A stretch of 38,009 nucleotides of DNA from Planctomycetota bacterium (lineage in GTDB: Bacteria; Planctomycetota; MHYJ01; WSZJ01), in NCBI GenBank assembly GCA_021413805.1, contig JAIOPR010000329.1:1-38009 (forward strand). The letters run 5' to 3'. Positions 31,424 through 38,009 of this stretch are shown piece by piece (position 1 is the first letter of the stretch; the number at the start of each line of letters is the position of its first letter). Below the pieces are notes generated by a model. The model did not search any database and was not told where the DNA came from. It was given only the letters and a program-made list of their open reading frames with translations. A program made the translations under genes and the position numbers.

Positions 31424-32253
31424 CGTCGCGCCGTGACGATCCGATCGAGGCCCTGGAAATCCTTGAGGACGCGGATGCTATCAAAGTCGCGTGTGCGGTC
31501 CAGCGAATCCGCGAACTTCGCGGTCTGGGCCGGCGCCATCTCGACGGCGAGGAGGCCGCCGGGCCAGAGGAGATGGGAAGCGTCCTCGGGGATACGGTCG
31601 AGCAGGGTGGTGCCCTCGGGTCCCGAGACGAGCGCCTGCCGGGGTTCCCAGTCGCGGACTTCGGCCTGAAGCGCGGGGAATTCCGCCTCGGTGACGTAGG
31701 GGGGATTGGCGGTGATGACGTGGAAGGGCATGAGGAAGGGGCGGAGGAGGTCGGCGCGGACGAAGTTCACCTCGAGCTTGAGTTTCTTTGCGTTCTCGCG
31801 GGCGAGGAGCAGCGCCTCCTGGCTGACGTCGGAACCGAGGACGCTGAGTTCTTTCCAGCCTTTCTTGGCGGCGAGGGCGATCGCGCCGCTTCCCGTGCAG
31901 ACATCGAGCATCCGGGCGGGCTTGTCGTTCCTGTGGGCGAGCACGAGGTCCACGATCTGCTCGGTCTCGGGGCGCGGGATGAGGGCGCGCTTGTCGATCT
32001 GGAGCCGGAGGCCGGCGAAGGAGACGGAACCGGTCACGTACTGCAGAGGCTCGCGTTTTTCGCGGCGGGCGACCATTTCGTCGAACTTGCGCTTGCGGTA
32101 GGGAGGAAACTCGTCGGTGCCCTTCGAGATGAGATCGAGGGCCGACCAGGTGAGGGCGGCGGCGGCCATGGAGTTGGCGTCACGGTCGGCGTCGGGAACG
32201 CCGGCGGCCGCGAGGCGCGCGGTGGCCTTGTCGATGGCGTCCTGGACTTTCAT
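31408..32253 (-). CDS. prmC: Release factor glutamine methyltransferase PrmC (HemK)
   Basis: This 281-residue SAM-dependent enzyme methylates the Gln of the GGQ motif in release factors. The N-terminal helical domain ends with REPLQYVTGSVSFAGL, then RALIPRPETEQIVDL. The SAM site is LDVCTGSGAIALAAK (116-130), and the catalytic NPPY is at 183-186. It lies 27 nt after prfA, whose product is its substrate, and overlaps murA by 16 nt. Confidence 0.96.
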   Translation of the reverse strand: MKVQDAIDKATARLAAAGVPDADRDANSMAAAALTWSALDLISKGTDEFPPYRKRKFDEMVARREKREPLQYVTGSVSFAGLRLQIDKRALIPRPETEQIVDLVLAHRNDKPARMLDVCTGSGAIALAAKKGWKELSVLGSDVSQEALLLARENAKKLKLEVNFVRADLLRPFLMPFHVITANPPYVTEAEFPALQAEVRDWEPRQALVSGPEGTTLLDRIPEDASHLLWPGGLLAVEMAPAQTAKFADSLDRTRDFDSIRVLKDFQGLDRIVTARRWKNS

Positions 32254-32280
32254 GGGGTCGCGGCGCGGTTTCCGATGTTT

Positions 32281-33366
32281 TTATTTAGCAGACGCCAGCG
32301 CCTTGATCTTCGCTTCGCGATCCGCATCCAGAAGCGCCTGGATCAGCTCGTCGATGTTGCCGCCCGCCATCACGACAGGGAGGTTGTGCACCGAGAAACC
32401 GATCCGGTGGTCGGTGATCCGGCTCTGCGCGTAGTTGTAGGTGCGGATCTTCTCGCTCCGGTCGCCGGTCCCGATCTGCGACTTCCGCAGGTTGTCCCGC
32501 GCCGACTTGAGCGCGTTGGCCTTCAGCTCGTACAGACGCGCCCGCAACAGCGTGAAGGCCAGCTCCCGGTTCTGGTGCTGCGAACGCTCGACCTGGCACC
32601 GGATCTGGATGCCGCTGGGTTTGTGGAAGAGCAGCACGCAGGAGGACGTCTTGTTCACGGCCTGCCCGCCGGGGCCGCCGGACCGCGTGAACTGCATCTC
32701 GACGTCGCTGGGGTTGAGCTCGACGTCAACTTCCTCGGCTTCCGGGAGCACCGCGACGGTCGCGGTCGAAGTGTGGACGCGACCCTGCGATTCGGTCTCG
32801 GGCACGCGCTGCACGCGGTGTGTCCCGCTTTCGTAGCGCAGGAACTTGAAAACGTCGGGGCCCTCGACGCGGAAGGAGACGTGCTTGAGGCCCCCGCGCT
32901 CCGCTTCGCCCGAGTCCATGATCTCGACCTTCCAGCCGCGCTTTTCCGCGTACTTCGTGTAGAGCTTGAGCAGGTCGGCGACGAACAGCGCCGCCTCCTC
33001 GCCGCCCGGCCCGGGGCGGATTTCGACGATGGCGTTGCGGTGCGAATCCTCGTCCTCGGTCAGGAAGTCGTTCTGGATTTCCTGCATCAGGACGTCGAGC
33101 TGTTTCCTCGAAGCGTCCATTTCCTTCTGGGCCTCGGCGCGCATGTCGGCGTCGGGGTCCTGGAGGAGGGAGCGTGCATCGTCGAGGGACTTCTGGAGGC
33201 TTTCCAGGCGCCGGGCGCGTTCGTGCTGGCGGATCAGGCCGCCGCGCTCCTTCATGAGCGCGGAGTAGCGTGCGCCGTTCGAGATGACGGCGGGATCCGT
33301 GATGAGCCGGTCGATTTCATCGAATCGAGCGGCGGCGGCTTTTAGCCCGGACAGGATCGGGTCCAT
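32281..33366 (-). CDS. prfA: Peptide chain release factor RF1
   Basis: This 361-residue class I factor reads UAA and UAG. The GGQ loop is at 233-235 (RSGGPGGQAVNKT), and the anticodon-like P-x-T is PET (189-191) in HRVQRVPETESQGRVHTS. Domain 1 is helical, and RPGPGGEEAALF starts the core. The length and context (prmC next) support RF1 over RF2. A terminator for the upstream rpmE (33480-33512) implies a separate promoter in 33367-33480; a TAGGAT (minus, 33431-33426) is the best -10 but lacks a good -35. Confidence 0.97.
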   Translation of the reverse strand: MDPILSGLKAAAARFDEIDRLITDPAVISNGARYSALMKERGGLIRQHERARRLESLQKSLDDARSLLQDPDADMRAEAQKEMDASRKQLDVLMQEIQNDFLTEDEDSHRNAIVEIRPGPGGEEAALFVADLLKLYTKYAEKRGWKVEIMDSGEAERGGLKHVSFRVEGPDVFKFLRYESGTHRVQRVPETESQGRVHTSTATVAVLPEAEEVDVELNPSDVEMQFTRSGGPGGQAVNKTSSCVLLFHKPSGIQIRCQVERSQHQNRELAFTLLRARLYELKANALKSARDNLRKSQIGTGDRSEKIRTYNYAQSRITDHRIGFSVHNLPVVMAGGNIDELIQALLDADREAKIKALASAK

Positions 33367-33478
33367 GGGACTGGAACGGCCTCACGGGGTGGAAGAAAGC
33401 GCACGCCTGAAATCCGACGTCTATGATCCTAACATCTTACGACATAAGGCTTTATCGCGATCTTGCTGTCCCCAGCAC

Positions 33479-33512
33479 AAAAAAAAGCCGGTCCCATGGG
33501 GGGACCGGCTTT
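33479..33512 (-). terminator. Terminator of rpmE
   Basis: AAAGCCGGTCCC (33484-33495) pairs perfectly with GGGACCGGCTTT (33501-33512), with a 5-nt loop. In the minus direction the stem runs into a T-run (A-run 33479-33486 on plus). It lies 13 nt after the rpmE stop. Confidence 0.92.
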
Positions 33513-33524
33513 GTTCGATCGTCA

Positions 33525-33980
33525 CTAGGACTTCGGGACTTCGCCCTCAGCCGGAACGCCGTCGCTCTTCGACGCTTCCGACACCGCCGCTGACTCCGCT
33601 TCCGCCGCCTTCTTGGCCGCAGCTTCCGTCTGGCGCTGCACCCACGCATCGCGCTCGACACCCTTCTTCTTGCGCTCCTCTTCCTTTTTCTTCCGCTCGT
33701 CGTCGATCTTCTTCGCGTGCTCGGCGAGCTTCGCCTTCCGGTCGTCCTCGTCCTTCTTCTTCTTCGCAGCAACCGCATCCTTCACAAGGTCGAACTTCTT
33801 CTTGAACTTGTCGACCATCCCGGCCGCGTCAACGAACTTGTCCTTGCCGGTGTAGAAAGGATGGCACTGCGAGCAGATTTCCACAAAGAGGCGCTCCTTC
33901 GTGGCGCGCGACTTGAATGTGGTTCCGCACCCGCAGACGACGGTGCAGTCAACGTACTTCGGATGAATGTTTGCCTTCAT
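33525..33980 (-). CDS. rpmE: 50S ribosomal protein L31 with long charged tail
   Basis: This is a 151-residue L31, twice the usual about 70. The core (1-70) starts [19 protein letters not shown] and has [18 protein letters not shown]. Zinc ligands C16, C18, C36 and C39 are kept, so it is the zinc form. The remainder is a highly charged, probably coiled or disordered tail ([32 protein letters not shown]), then a Ser/Ala-rich end. ATG 33980 has GGAG upstream; the frame is open further upstream but not L31-like. Its own promoter (34015-34043) and terminator (33479-33512) make it monocistronic. Confidence 0.95.
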   Translation of the reverse strand: MKANIHPKYVDCTVVCGCGTTFKSRATKERLFVEICSQCHPFYTGKDKFVDAAGMVDKFKKKFDLVKDAVAAKKKKDEDDRKAKLAEHAKKIDDERKKKEEERKKKGVERDAWVQRQTEAAAKKAAEAESAAVSEASKSDGVPAEGEVPKS

Positions 33981-34014
33981 GGCGACTTCTCCAAGGACCT
34001 GTTGTGGGCGGGGA

Positions 34015-34043
34015 AGTGTACGGATCGGCCGGGCGCCCGTCAA
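34015..34043 (-). promoter_or_regulatory. Promoter of rpmE
   Basis: Minus strand: TTGACG (34043-34038), 17-bp spacer, TACACT (34020-34015). It lies between the DUF486 stop (34055) and the rpmE ATG (33980), giving a leader of about 30 nt. Confidence 0.75.
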
Positions 34044-34054
34044 TCCCTTGTCGG

Positions 34055-34411
34055 TCATTTCACCTCGAACCCGGCGGGCCTGCCAATCATCGCCACGGCC
34101 ACGCCGGCGAAGATCAGCGCGAATCCCGCGATCTCGGGCCAGCGGGGGGCCTGCTTGAAGTACCAGAGGGAAAACCCGACGAAGACGGTGATGGAGATCG
34201 CTTCCTGGATGATCTTGAGCTGGGCCACGGAGAAGGACCCGGAGCCGATCCGGTTGGCGGGGACCTGGAGGGCGTATTCGGGCAGCGCGATGCACCAGGA
34301 GACCAGGATCACGAGCCAGAGGGCCGCGCCCTTGTGCTTGAGGTGGCCGTACCAGGCGGCGGTCATGAAGAGGTTTGAGGCGCACAGGAGGAGGATCGGG
34401 ATGGCTTTCAT
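34055..34411 (-). CDS. DUF486 (DMT-like) membrane protein
   Basis: This 118-residue protein has four membrane helices. It starts [24 protein letters not shown], the standard DUF486 N-terminus, and has a [22 protein letters not shown] segment. The family is a half-size relative of drug/metabolite transporters; no substrate is known. ATG 34411 (with GGAGGAG nearby in the leader) is chosen over in-frame ATG 34441. A possible promoter TTCGTG-17-TAGAAT lies at 34485-34457 on the minus strand. It is divergent from the arsenic operon. Confidence 0.88.
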   Translation of the reverse strand: MKAIPILLLCASNLFMTAAWYGHLKHKGAALWLVILVSWCIALPEYALQVPANRIGSGSFSVAQLKIIQEAISITVFVGFSLWYFKQAPRWPEIAGFALIFAGVAVAMIGRPAGFEVK

Positions 34412-34456
34412 GGGGTCTCCGCGGGTCGGGGGCGTGGGCAACAGGGTTGGGGGAGG

Positions 34457-34485
34457 ATTCTAGGCGGGAATCGGGAATTCACGAA
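34457..34485 (-). promoter_or_regulatory. Possible promoter of the DUF486 gene
   Basis: Minus strand TTCGTG (34485-34480), 17-bp spacer, TAGAAT (34462-34457). The -10 is good; the -35 is weak. Confidence 0.4.
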
Positions 34486-34516
34486 CTCCGGGCGCGGGAC
34501 AAAATGCATCCGGCCC

Positions 34517-34545
34517 TTGCAACCCCGGCCGCTTCGGGATATACT
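34517..34545 (+). promoter_or_regulatory. Promoter of the arsenic operon
   Basis: TTGCAA (34517-34522), 17-bp spacer, TATACT (34540-34545). Initiation near 34552 places the start inside the inverted repeat at 34544-34561, as expected for a repressed promoter. Confidence 0.8.
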
Positions 34546-34561
34546 TCGTTAGTTGACGAAG
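34544..34561 (+). promoter_or_regulatory. Candidate ArsR operator
   Basis: CTTCGT (34544-34549), 6-nt spacer, ACGAAG (34556-34561), a perfect 6-6-6 inverted repeat overlapping the -10 box and start site of the arsR gene. Binding here would block polymerase until arsenite releases ArsR. Confidence 0.7.
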
Positions 34562-34575
34562 CAACGGAGCCACGC

Positions 34576-34941
34576 ATGAACGCCTTTCTCGACATCACGA
34601 AAGCCCTCTCCGACGAAACCCGCGTCCGTGCCCTCCTTTCGCTGCGCGGCGGCGAACTCTGCCTCTGCCAGGTCATCGAGTTCCTCGGGCTCGCCCCTTC
34701 CACCGTCTCCAAACACATGGACCTCCTCCACCGGGCCGGCCTCGTCGAGCGGCGCAAGGAGGGGCGCTGGCAATATTTCCGGCTCGCCGGGAAGGAGAGT
34801 TCCCGCGAAGCCCGGGGCGCCCTTCGATGGGCCCTCGAGGCGCTTCGCGGCGAAAGATCGCTGAAGGACGACGAGCGGGTGCTGAGCGGCGTGCGGAAGA
34901 AAGGCCTGGAGGAGGTGAGCGCATGCTACCGGGCAAGCTGA
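34576..34941 (+). CDS. arsR: Arsenic-responsive repressor ArsR
   Basis: This is a 121-residue winged-helix repressor. The metalloid site ELCLCQ (C29 and C31) lies in the alpha-3 helix, the classical ArsR layout, with a further C117 near the end. The recognition helix is in APSTVSKHMDLLHRAGLV and the wing is RRKEGRWQYFRL. It should repress the operon until As(III) binds the cysteines. The ATG at 34576 is 15 nt after a perfect inverted repeat. It overlaps arsC by 19 nt. It differs from the cysteine-free repressor at 968. Confidence 0.94.
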   Translation: MNAFLDITKALSDETRVRALLSLRGGELCLCQVIEFLGLAPSTVSKHMDLLHRAGLVERRKEGRWQYFRLAGKESSREARGALRWALEALRGERSLKDDERVLSGVRKKGLEEVSACYRAS

Positions 34942-35369
34942 AAGTGCTGTTCCTGTGCACGGGCAACTCGTGCCGCAGCCAGATGGCGGAAGGCTGGGCG
35001 CGGGCGTTGAAAGGCGGGGAGATCGAGGCGTTTTCGGCGGGGATTACGTCGCATGGCCTGAACCCGGACGCGGTACGGGTGATGGCGGAAGCGGGTGTGG
35101 ACATTGGCGGGCAGGCATCGAAGACGGCGGAGGCGGTGAAGGACGTGGCGTTCGACTGGGTGGTGACGGTGTGCGGCAACGCGCACGAGAGCTGCCCGGT
35201 CTGGCTGGGGAAGAAGGCGAAGGTGATGCACGCGGGGTTCGACGATCCGCCGGCACTGGCGCGGTCGGCGAAGAATGCGGAGGAAGGCTTGAACCATTAC
35301 CGGCGGGTCCGGGACGAGATTGCGGCGTTCGTCCGGACGCTTCCGGGATCCCTGAAGGAAGTCCGATAA
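34923..35369 (+). CDS. arsC: Arsenate reductase, thioredoxin-coupled (ArsC)
   Basis: This 148-residue low-molecular-weight phosphatase-type reductase converts arsenate to arsenite. The loop LCTGNSCRSQ has C12 and C17, and the disulfide relay C84 and C91 is in VTVCGNAHESCPVW. This matches Staphylococcus ArsC Cys10/15/82/89 with an offset of two. This indicates thioredoxin, not glutaredoxin, coupling. ATG 34923 has GGAGG upstream and overlaps arsR by 19 nt. The next gene, arsM, begins 15 nt after it. Confidence 0.95.
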   Translation: MLPGKLKVLFLCTGNSCRSQMAEGWARALKGGEIEAFSAGITSHGLNPDAVRVMAEAGVDIGGQASKTAEAVKDVAFDWVVTVCGNAHESCPVWLGKKAKVMHAGFDDPPALARSAKNAEEGLNHYRRVRDEIAAFVRTLPGSLKEVR

Positions 35370-35384
35370 ACGAAGGAGAACGCC

Positions 35385-36266
35385 ATGGGCTGCTGCGACA
35401 CGCCGAAACCGAGGAAAAGCTACGACGGCAAGGACATCCACGAGACGGTGCGCGAAGGCTACGCGCGGATCGCGGAGACGGGGATCCTGAGCACCGCGAC
35501 GGCGCCGAAGGGCGGGGGGTGCTGCGGCGGCGTGAGCGCCGACGAGCTGGCGAAGCAGATCGGCTATTCGGCGGACGAAATCCGGGCGCTGCCGGAGGGC
35601 GCCAACATGGGGCTCTCGTGCGGGAACCCGACGGCGATTGCGAACCTCAAGCCGGGGCAGGTCGTCGTTGATCTCGGCTCGGGCGGCGGGTTCGACGTGT
35701 TCCTCGCCGGCCCGAAAGTCGGCCCGACGGGGCGCGTGATCGGCGTGGACATGACGCCCGAGATGCTCGGGAAGGCGCGCCGCAATACCGCGAAATACCG
35801 CGAGCGCACCGGGCTGGACAATGTCGAATTCCGCCTCGGCGAGATCGAGCACCTGCCGCTCGCCGACGCGAGCGTGGACGTCGTCATTTCCAACTGCGTC
35901 ATCAACCTCTCGCCCGACAAGCCCGCCGTCTGGCGCGAAATCGCCCGCGTCCTGAAACCGGGCGGCCACGTCGTCGCTTCGGACATGGCCCTCCTGCGCC
36001 CGCTGCCGGCTTCCGTGGCGCAAATGATGGAAGCGCTGGTCGGGTGCGTGGCGGGTGCGGTGCCGCTGGAAGAATACCGCTCGATGGTCGTGGCGGCCGG
36101 GCTGGCGGATACGGTGCTCACGCCCAAGCCCGAGTACGTGGCCTCGCTGACCGACGTCCAGGACCCGCTCTTTCAGGAAATTGCGAAAGCGCTTCCCAAG
36201 GGCACGACCGCCGCGGATTTCATCACCAGCGTCGATGTGACGGCGCGGAGGCCGGGGGCTCGTTGA
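35385..36266 (+). CDS. arsM: Arsenite S-adenosylmethionine methyltransferase ArsM
   Basis: This 293-residue enzyme methylates As(III). The SAM motif is [16 protein letters not shown] (93-108), and the family [17 protein letters not shown] is present. The four functional cysteines of ArsM are all kept: C46 or C47, C79, C171 and C221. Two further N-terminal cysteines (MGCC) exist. It is linked by a one-base overlap (TGATG) to the acr3 gene. Its product could detoxify the arsenite generated by ArsC in parallel with efflux. Confidence 0.95.
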   Translation: MGCCDTPKPRKSYDGKDIHETVREGYARIAETGILSTATAPKGGGCCGGVSADELAKQIGYSADEIRALPEGANMGLSCGNPTAIANLKPGQVVVDLGSGGGFDVFLAGPKVGPTGRVIGVDMTPEMLGKARRNTAKYRERTGLDNVEFRLGEIEHLPLADASVDVVISNCVINLSPDKPAVWREIARVLKPGGHVVASDMALLRPLPASVAQMMEALVGCVAGAVPLEEYRSMVVAAGLADTVLTPKPEYVASLTDVQDPLFQEIAKALPKGTTAADFITSVDVTARRPGAR

Positions 36267-37360
36267 TGCCGGCTGTCGCGAAGAAGCTGTCGTTCCTGGA
36301 CCGGTATCTCACGGTCTGGATCTTCATGGCCATGGGCCTGGGGATCGGCATCGGCTTCGCGTTGCCAGGCTCCCAGGACTTCGTCCACCGTTTTGAGTTC
36401 GGCACGACGAACGTCCCGATCGCCATCGGCCTGATCCTGATGATGTTCCCGCCGCTGGCGAAGGTGCGATACGAAGAGCTGGGCGACGTGTTTCGGAACC
36501 CGAAAGTGCTCGGGCTGTCTCTGGTCCAGAACTGGGTTATCGGTCCCGTGCTCATGTTTGCGCTGGCGGCCCTGTTTCTCCGGAACCACCCGGAGTTCAT
36601 GATCGGTCTGATCATGATCGGGCTGGCGCGGTGCATCGCGATGGTCATCGTCTGGAACGAACTCGCCCGCGGGGACACGGAGTACGCCGCCGGGCTGGTG
36701 GCGTTCAACAGCGTCTTCCAGGTCCTCCTCTACAGCCTCTACGCGTGGCTCTTCGTCAAGGTCATCCCGCCGCTCTTTCACATTTCGCTCGGCGACGTCG
36801 ATCTCTCACGAATCACCATGGGCGGGATTGCACGAAGCGTGGCGATCTACCTGGGGATCCCTTTCCTCGCGGGGATGGCCGTCCGGTTTGCGCTGGTCAA
36901 ATCACGGGGACGCGATTGGTACGAGAAGCGCTTCATTCCAAAAATCAGCCCGATCACCCTGGTGGCCTTGCTCTTCACGATCGTCGTGATGTTCGTGATC
37001 CAGGGCGACAAGATCGTGCGGCAGCCCTGGAACGTGGCGCTGATCGCGGCCCCGCTGCTGATCTATTTCGTGGTGATGTTCCTGGTGAGCTTCTGGATGG
37101 GCTGGAAGATCGGCGCCGACTATTCCCGCACCGCGACGATCTCCTTCACCGCCGCCAGCAACAATTTCGAACTGGCCATTGCCGTCGCGGTGGCCGTCTT
37201 CGGCATCAACCACGGCGCCGCCTTCGCCGCGGTCATCGGGCCGCTGGTCGAAGTCCCGGTGCTCATCGGGCTCGTGAAGGTGAGCCTTGCCCTGCGGCGG
37301 CGTTGTTTCGGTGAAGATCCGTCCGGGGAAGAGGAGTGCGCAGGCTGTTCCCGGGCCTGA
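36266..37360 (+). CDS. acr3: Arsenite efflux transporter Acr3
   Basis: This 364-residue protein has ten membrane helices and extrudes arsenite. The conserved TM4 cysteine is C123 in [13 protein letters not shown], and the TM9 glutamate lies in [18 protein letters not shown]. Length and motifs fit the ACR3 family, not ArsB. The C-terminus [10 protein letters not shown] ends in a cytosolic CxxC that might bind metalloid; I infer this and do not know a precedent. It is the last gene of arsR-arsC-arsM-acr3. It stops 10 nt before the stop of the convergent macro-domain gene, with no terminator between. Confidence 0.95.
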   Translation: MPAVAKKLSFLDRYLTVWIFMAMGLGIGIGFALPGSQDFVHRFEFGTTNVPIAIGLILMMFPPLAKVRYEELGDVFRNPKVLGLSLVQNWVIGPVLMFALAALFLRNHPEFMIGLIMIGLARCIAMVIVWNELARGDTEYAAGLVAFNSVFQVLLYSLYAWLFVKVIPPLFHISLGDVDLSRITMGGIARSVAIYLGIPFLAGMAVRFALVKSRGRDWYEKRFIPKISPITLVALLFTIVVMFVIQGDKIVRQPWNVALIAAPLLIYFVVMFLVSFWMGWKIGADYSRTATISFTAASNNFELAIAVAVAVFGINHGAAFAAVIGPLVEVPVLIGLVKVSLALRRRCFGEDPSGEEECAGCSRA

Positions 37361-37369
37361 GGGGAGGCC

Positions 37370-37900
37370 CTACTTCTTCCACAACCTCCGGAGCGTCTCC
37401 TCGAAGACCGAAAGCGCGGCAAGGTCCGCGAGCGCCACGATCACGTGAGCCGGCGCGCCGTCCTGCTGGAGGCGGGCGATGGCGGTCTTCACGATCGCCT
37501 CCGCCGCCACATCCATCGGTACGCCGAAATTGCCCGTCGAAATCGCGGGAATCGCAACGCTCTGGACCCCGTTCTTCGCGCAGAGGTCGAACACCGCATC
37601 CGTCGCAGAAGCGATCTTCTCTTCTTCTTCCCCCTCACCCATCCGAGGTCCCACGGCGTGGATGATGTGCCGGACCGGCATTTCGCCCGCGCCGGTGATC
37701 ACGGCGCTTCCCACCGGGCACCCGCCCAGCTTGTCGCACTCGCGCTGGATCATGGGGCCGCCCTTGCGCGCGATCGCGCCTGCGACGCCGGCGCCCAGTT
37801 TCAGGAGGTGATTCGCCGGGTTCACGATCGCGTCAACGTCCTGCTCCGTGATGTCGCCCAGCACCAGCTCGAGGTCGGATTCGTGGATTCTTGCCTGCAT
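37370..37900 (-). CDS. Macro-domain (ADP-ribose-binding) protein
   Basis: This is a 176-residue single macro domain of the YmdB type. It shows LELVLGDITEQDVDAIVNPANHLLKLGAGVAGAIARKGG, the GDIT and NAAN-like (NPAN) loops, and the AIPAISTGNFGVPMDVAAE phosphate-binding loop. Such proteins bind or hydrolyse ADP-ribose and O-acetyl-ADP-ribose. ATG 37900 follows AAAGGAG. It is convergent with acr3; a functional link to arsenic is not indicated. Confidence 0.92.
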   Translation of the reverse strand: MQARIHESDLELVLGDITEQDVDAIVNPANHLLKLGAGVAGAIARKGGPMIQRECDKLGGCPVGSAVITGAGEMPVRHIIHAVGPRMGEGEEEEKIASATDAVFDLCAKNGVQSVAIPAISTGNFGVPMDVAAEAIVKTAIARLQQDGAPAHVIVALADLAALSVFEETLRRLWKK

Positions 37901-37928
37901 GGTTCGGTCTCCTTTCGTGAAGCGGATC

Positions 37929-38009
37929 TTACCGTTTCAGCCGGAATCGGGCGCAGCATCCTTCGACGGTGAGGCCGACCTCTCCCTCGGCGGGAGTGCG
38001 GAAAATCTC
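37929..38009 (-). CDS. Possible C-terminal gene fragment at the right edge
   Basis: On the minus strand a frame is open from the edge to TAA 37931-37929, giving 26 residues (TPAEGEVGLTVEGCCARF then RLKR). Spacing before the macro gene start (28 nt) fits an operon. The fragment is too short to assign. Confidence 0.3.
   Translation of the reverse strand, partial: EIFRTPAEGEVGLTVEGCCARFRLKR

Noticed and set aside
31573-33345. A 590-codon plus-strand frame across prmC and prfA
   Set aside because: It is antisense to PrmC and RF1, both with all their motifs.

Overview
The window is GC-rich, densely coded bacterial DNA with normal bacterial operon structure. It carries the spc/alpha ribosomal cluster, secY, ffh, murA, an ECF sigma factor with its anti-sigma factor, and an alpha-2-macroglobulin fragment. 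L30 (rpmD) is absent between rpsE and rplO, most zinc-type ribosomal proteins keep their cysteines, and several ribosomal proteins have long Lys/Ala tails. This fits a Gram-negative, free-living, perhaps PVC/Planctomycetota-like lineage, but the phylum is an inference and was not tested.

Left region (1-14110, accessory). After the end of an alpha-2-macroglobulin gene and a DUF6882-like gene comes a compact nine-gene plus-strand operon (968-6315). It holds an ArsR-type repressor, a double SRPBCC protein, a DoxX membrane protein, a second double SRPBCC protein, a second DoxX, an Asp-box propeller, a MoaD/ThiS-like ubiquitin-fold protein, a VOC protein and a DUF2277 protein. A VapBC toxin-antitoxin pair reads back towards it. 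Next are a PgeF/YfiH homologue lacking a metal-site histidine, and two 659-residue paralogous membrane-anchored hydrolases flanking a secreted thioredoxin-fold protein. A VOC and a GNAT gene precede the ribosomal cluster.

Central region (14132-24986, core). A strong promoter and structured leader drive rpsQ-rplN-rplX-rplE-rpsN-rpsH-rplF-rplR-rpsE-rplO-secY-adk-map-infA-rpmJ-rpsM-rpsK-rpsD-rpoA-rplQ, ending at a textbook Rho-independent terminator. The usual upstream S10 half (rpsJ to rpmC) is not here, so the cluster is split just before rpsQ.

Right region (25012-38009). A phosphodiesterase faces a minus-strand run: a Cys-rich secreted protein, ECF sigma, zinc anti-sigma, ffh, rpsP, mtnA. 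Further on, the minus strand carries rpmE, prfA, prmC and murA (peptide release and its methylation, cell wall), plus a DUF486 protein. A plus-strand arsenic cassette (arsR-arsC-arsM-acr3) has its operator overlapping the start site. A macro-domain gene and a possible gene fragment close the window. No tRNA, rRNA, CRISPR array or insertion sequence was seen, and no stretch over 300 bases lacks a gene.
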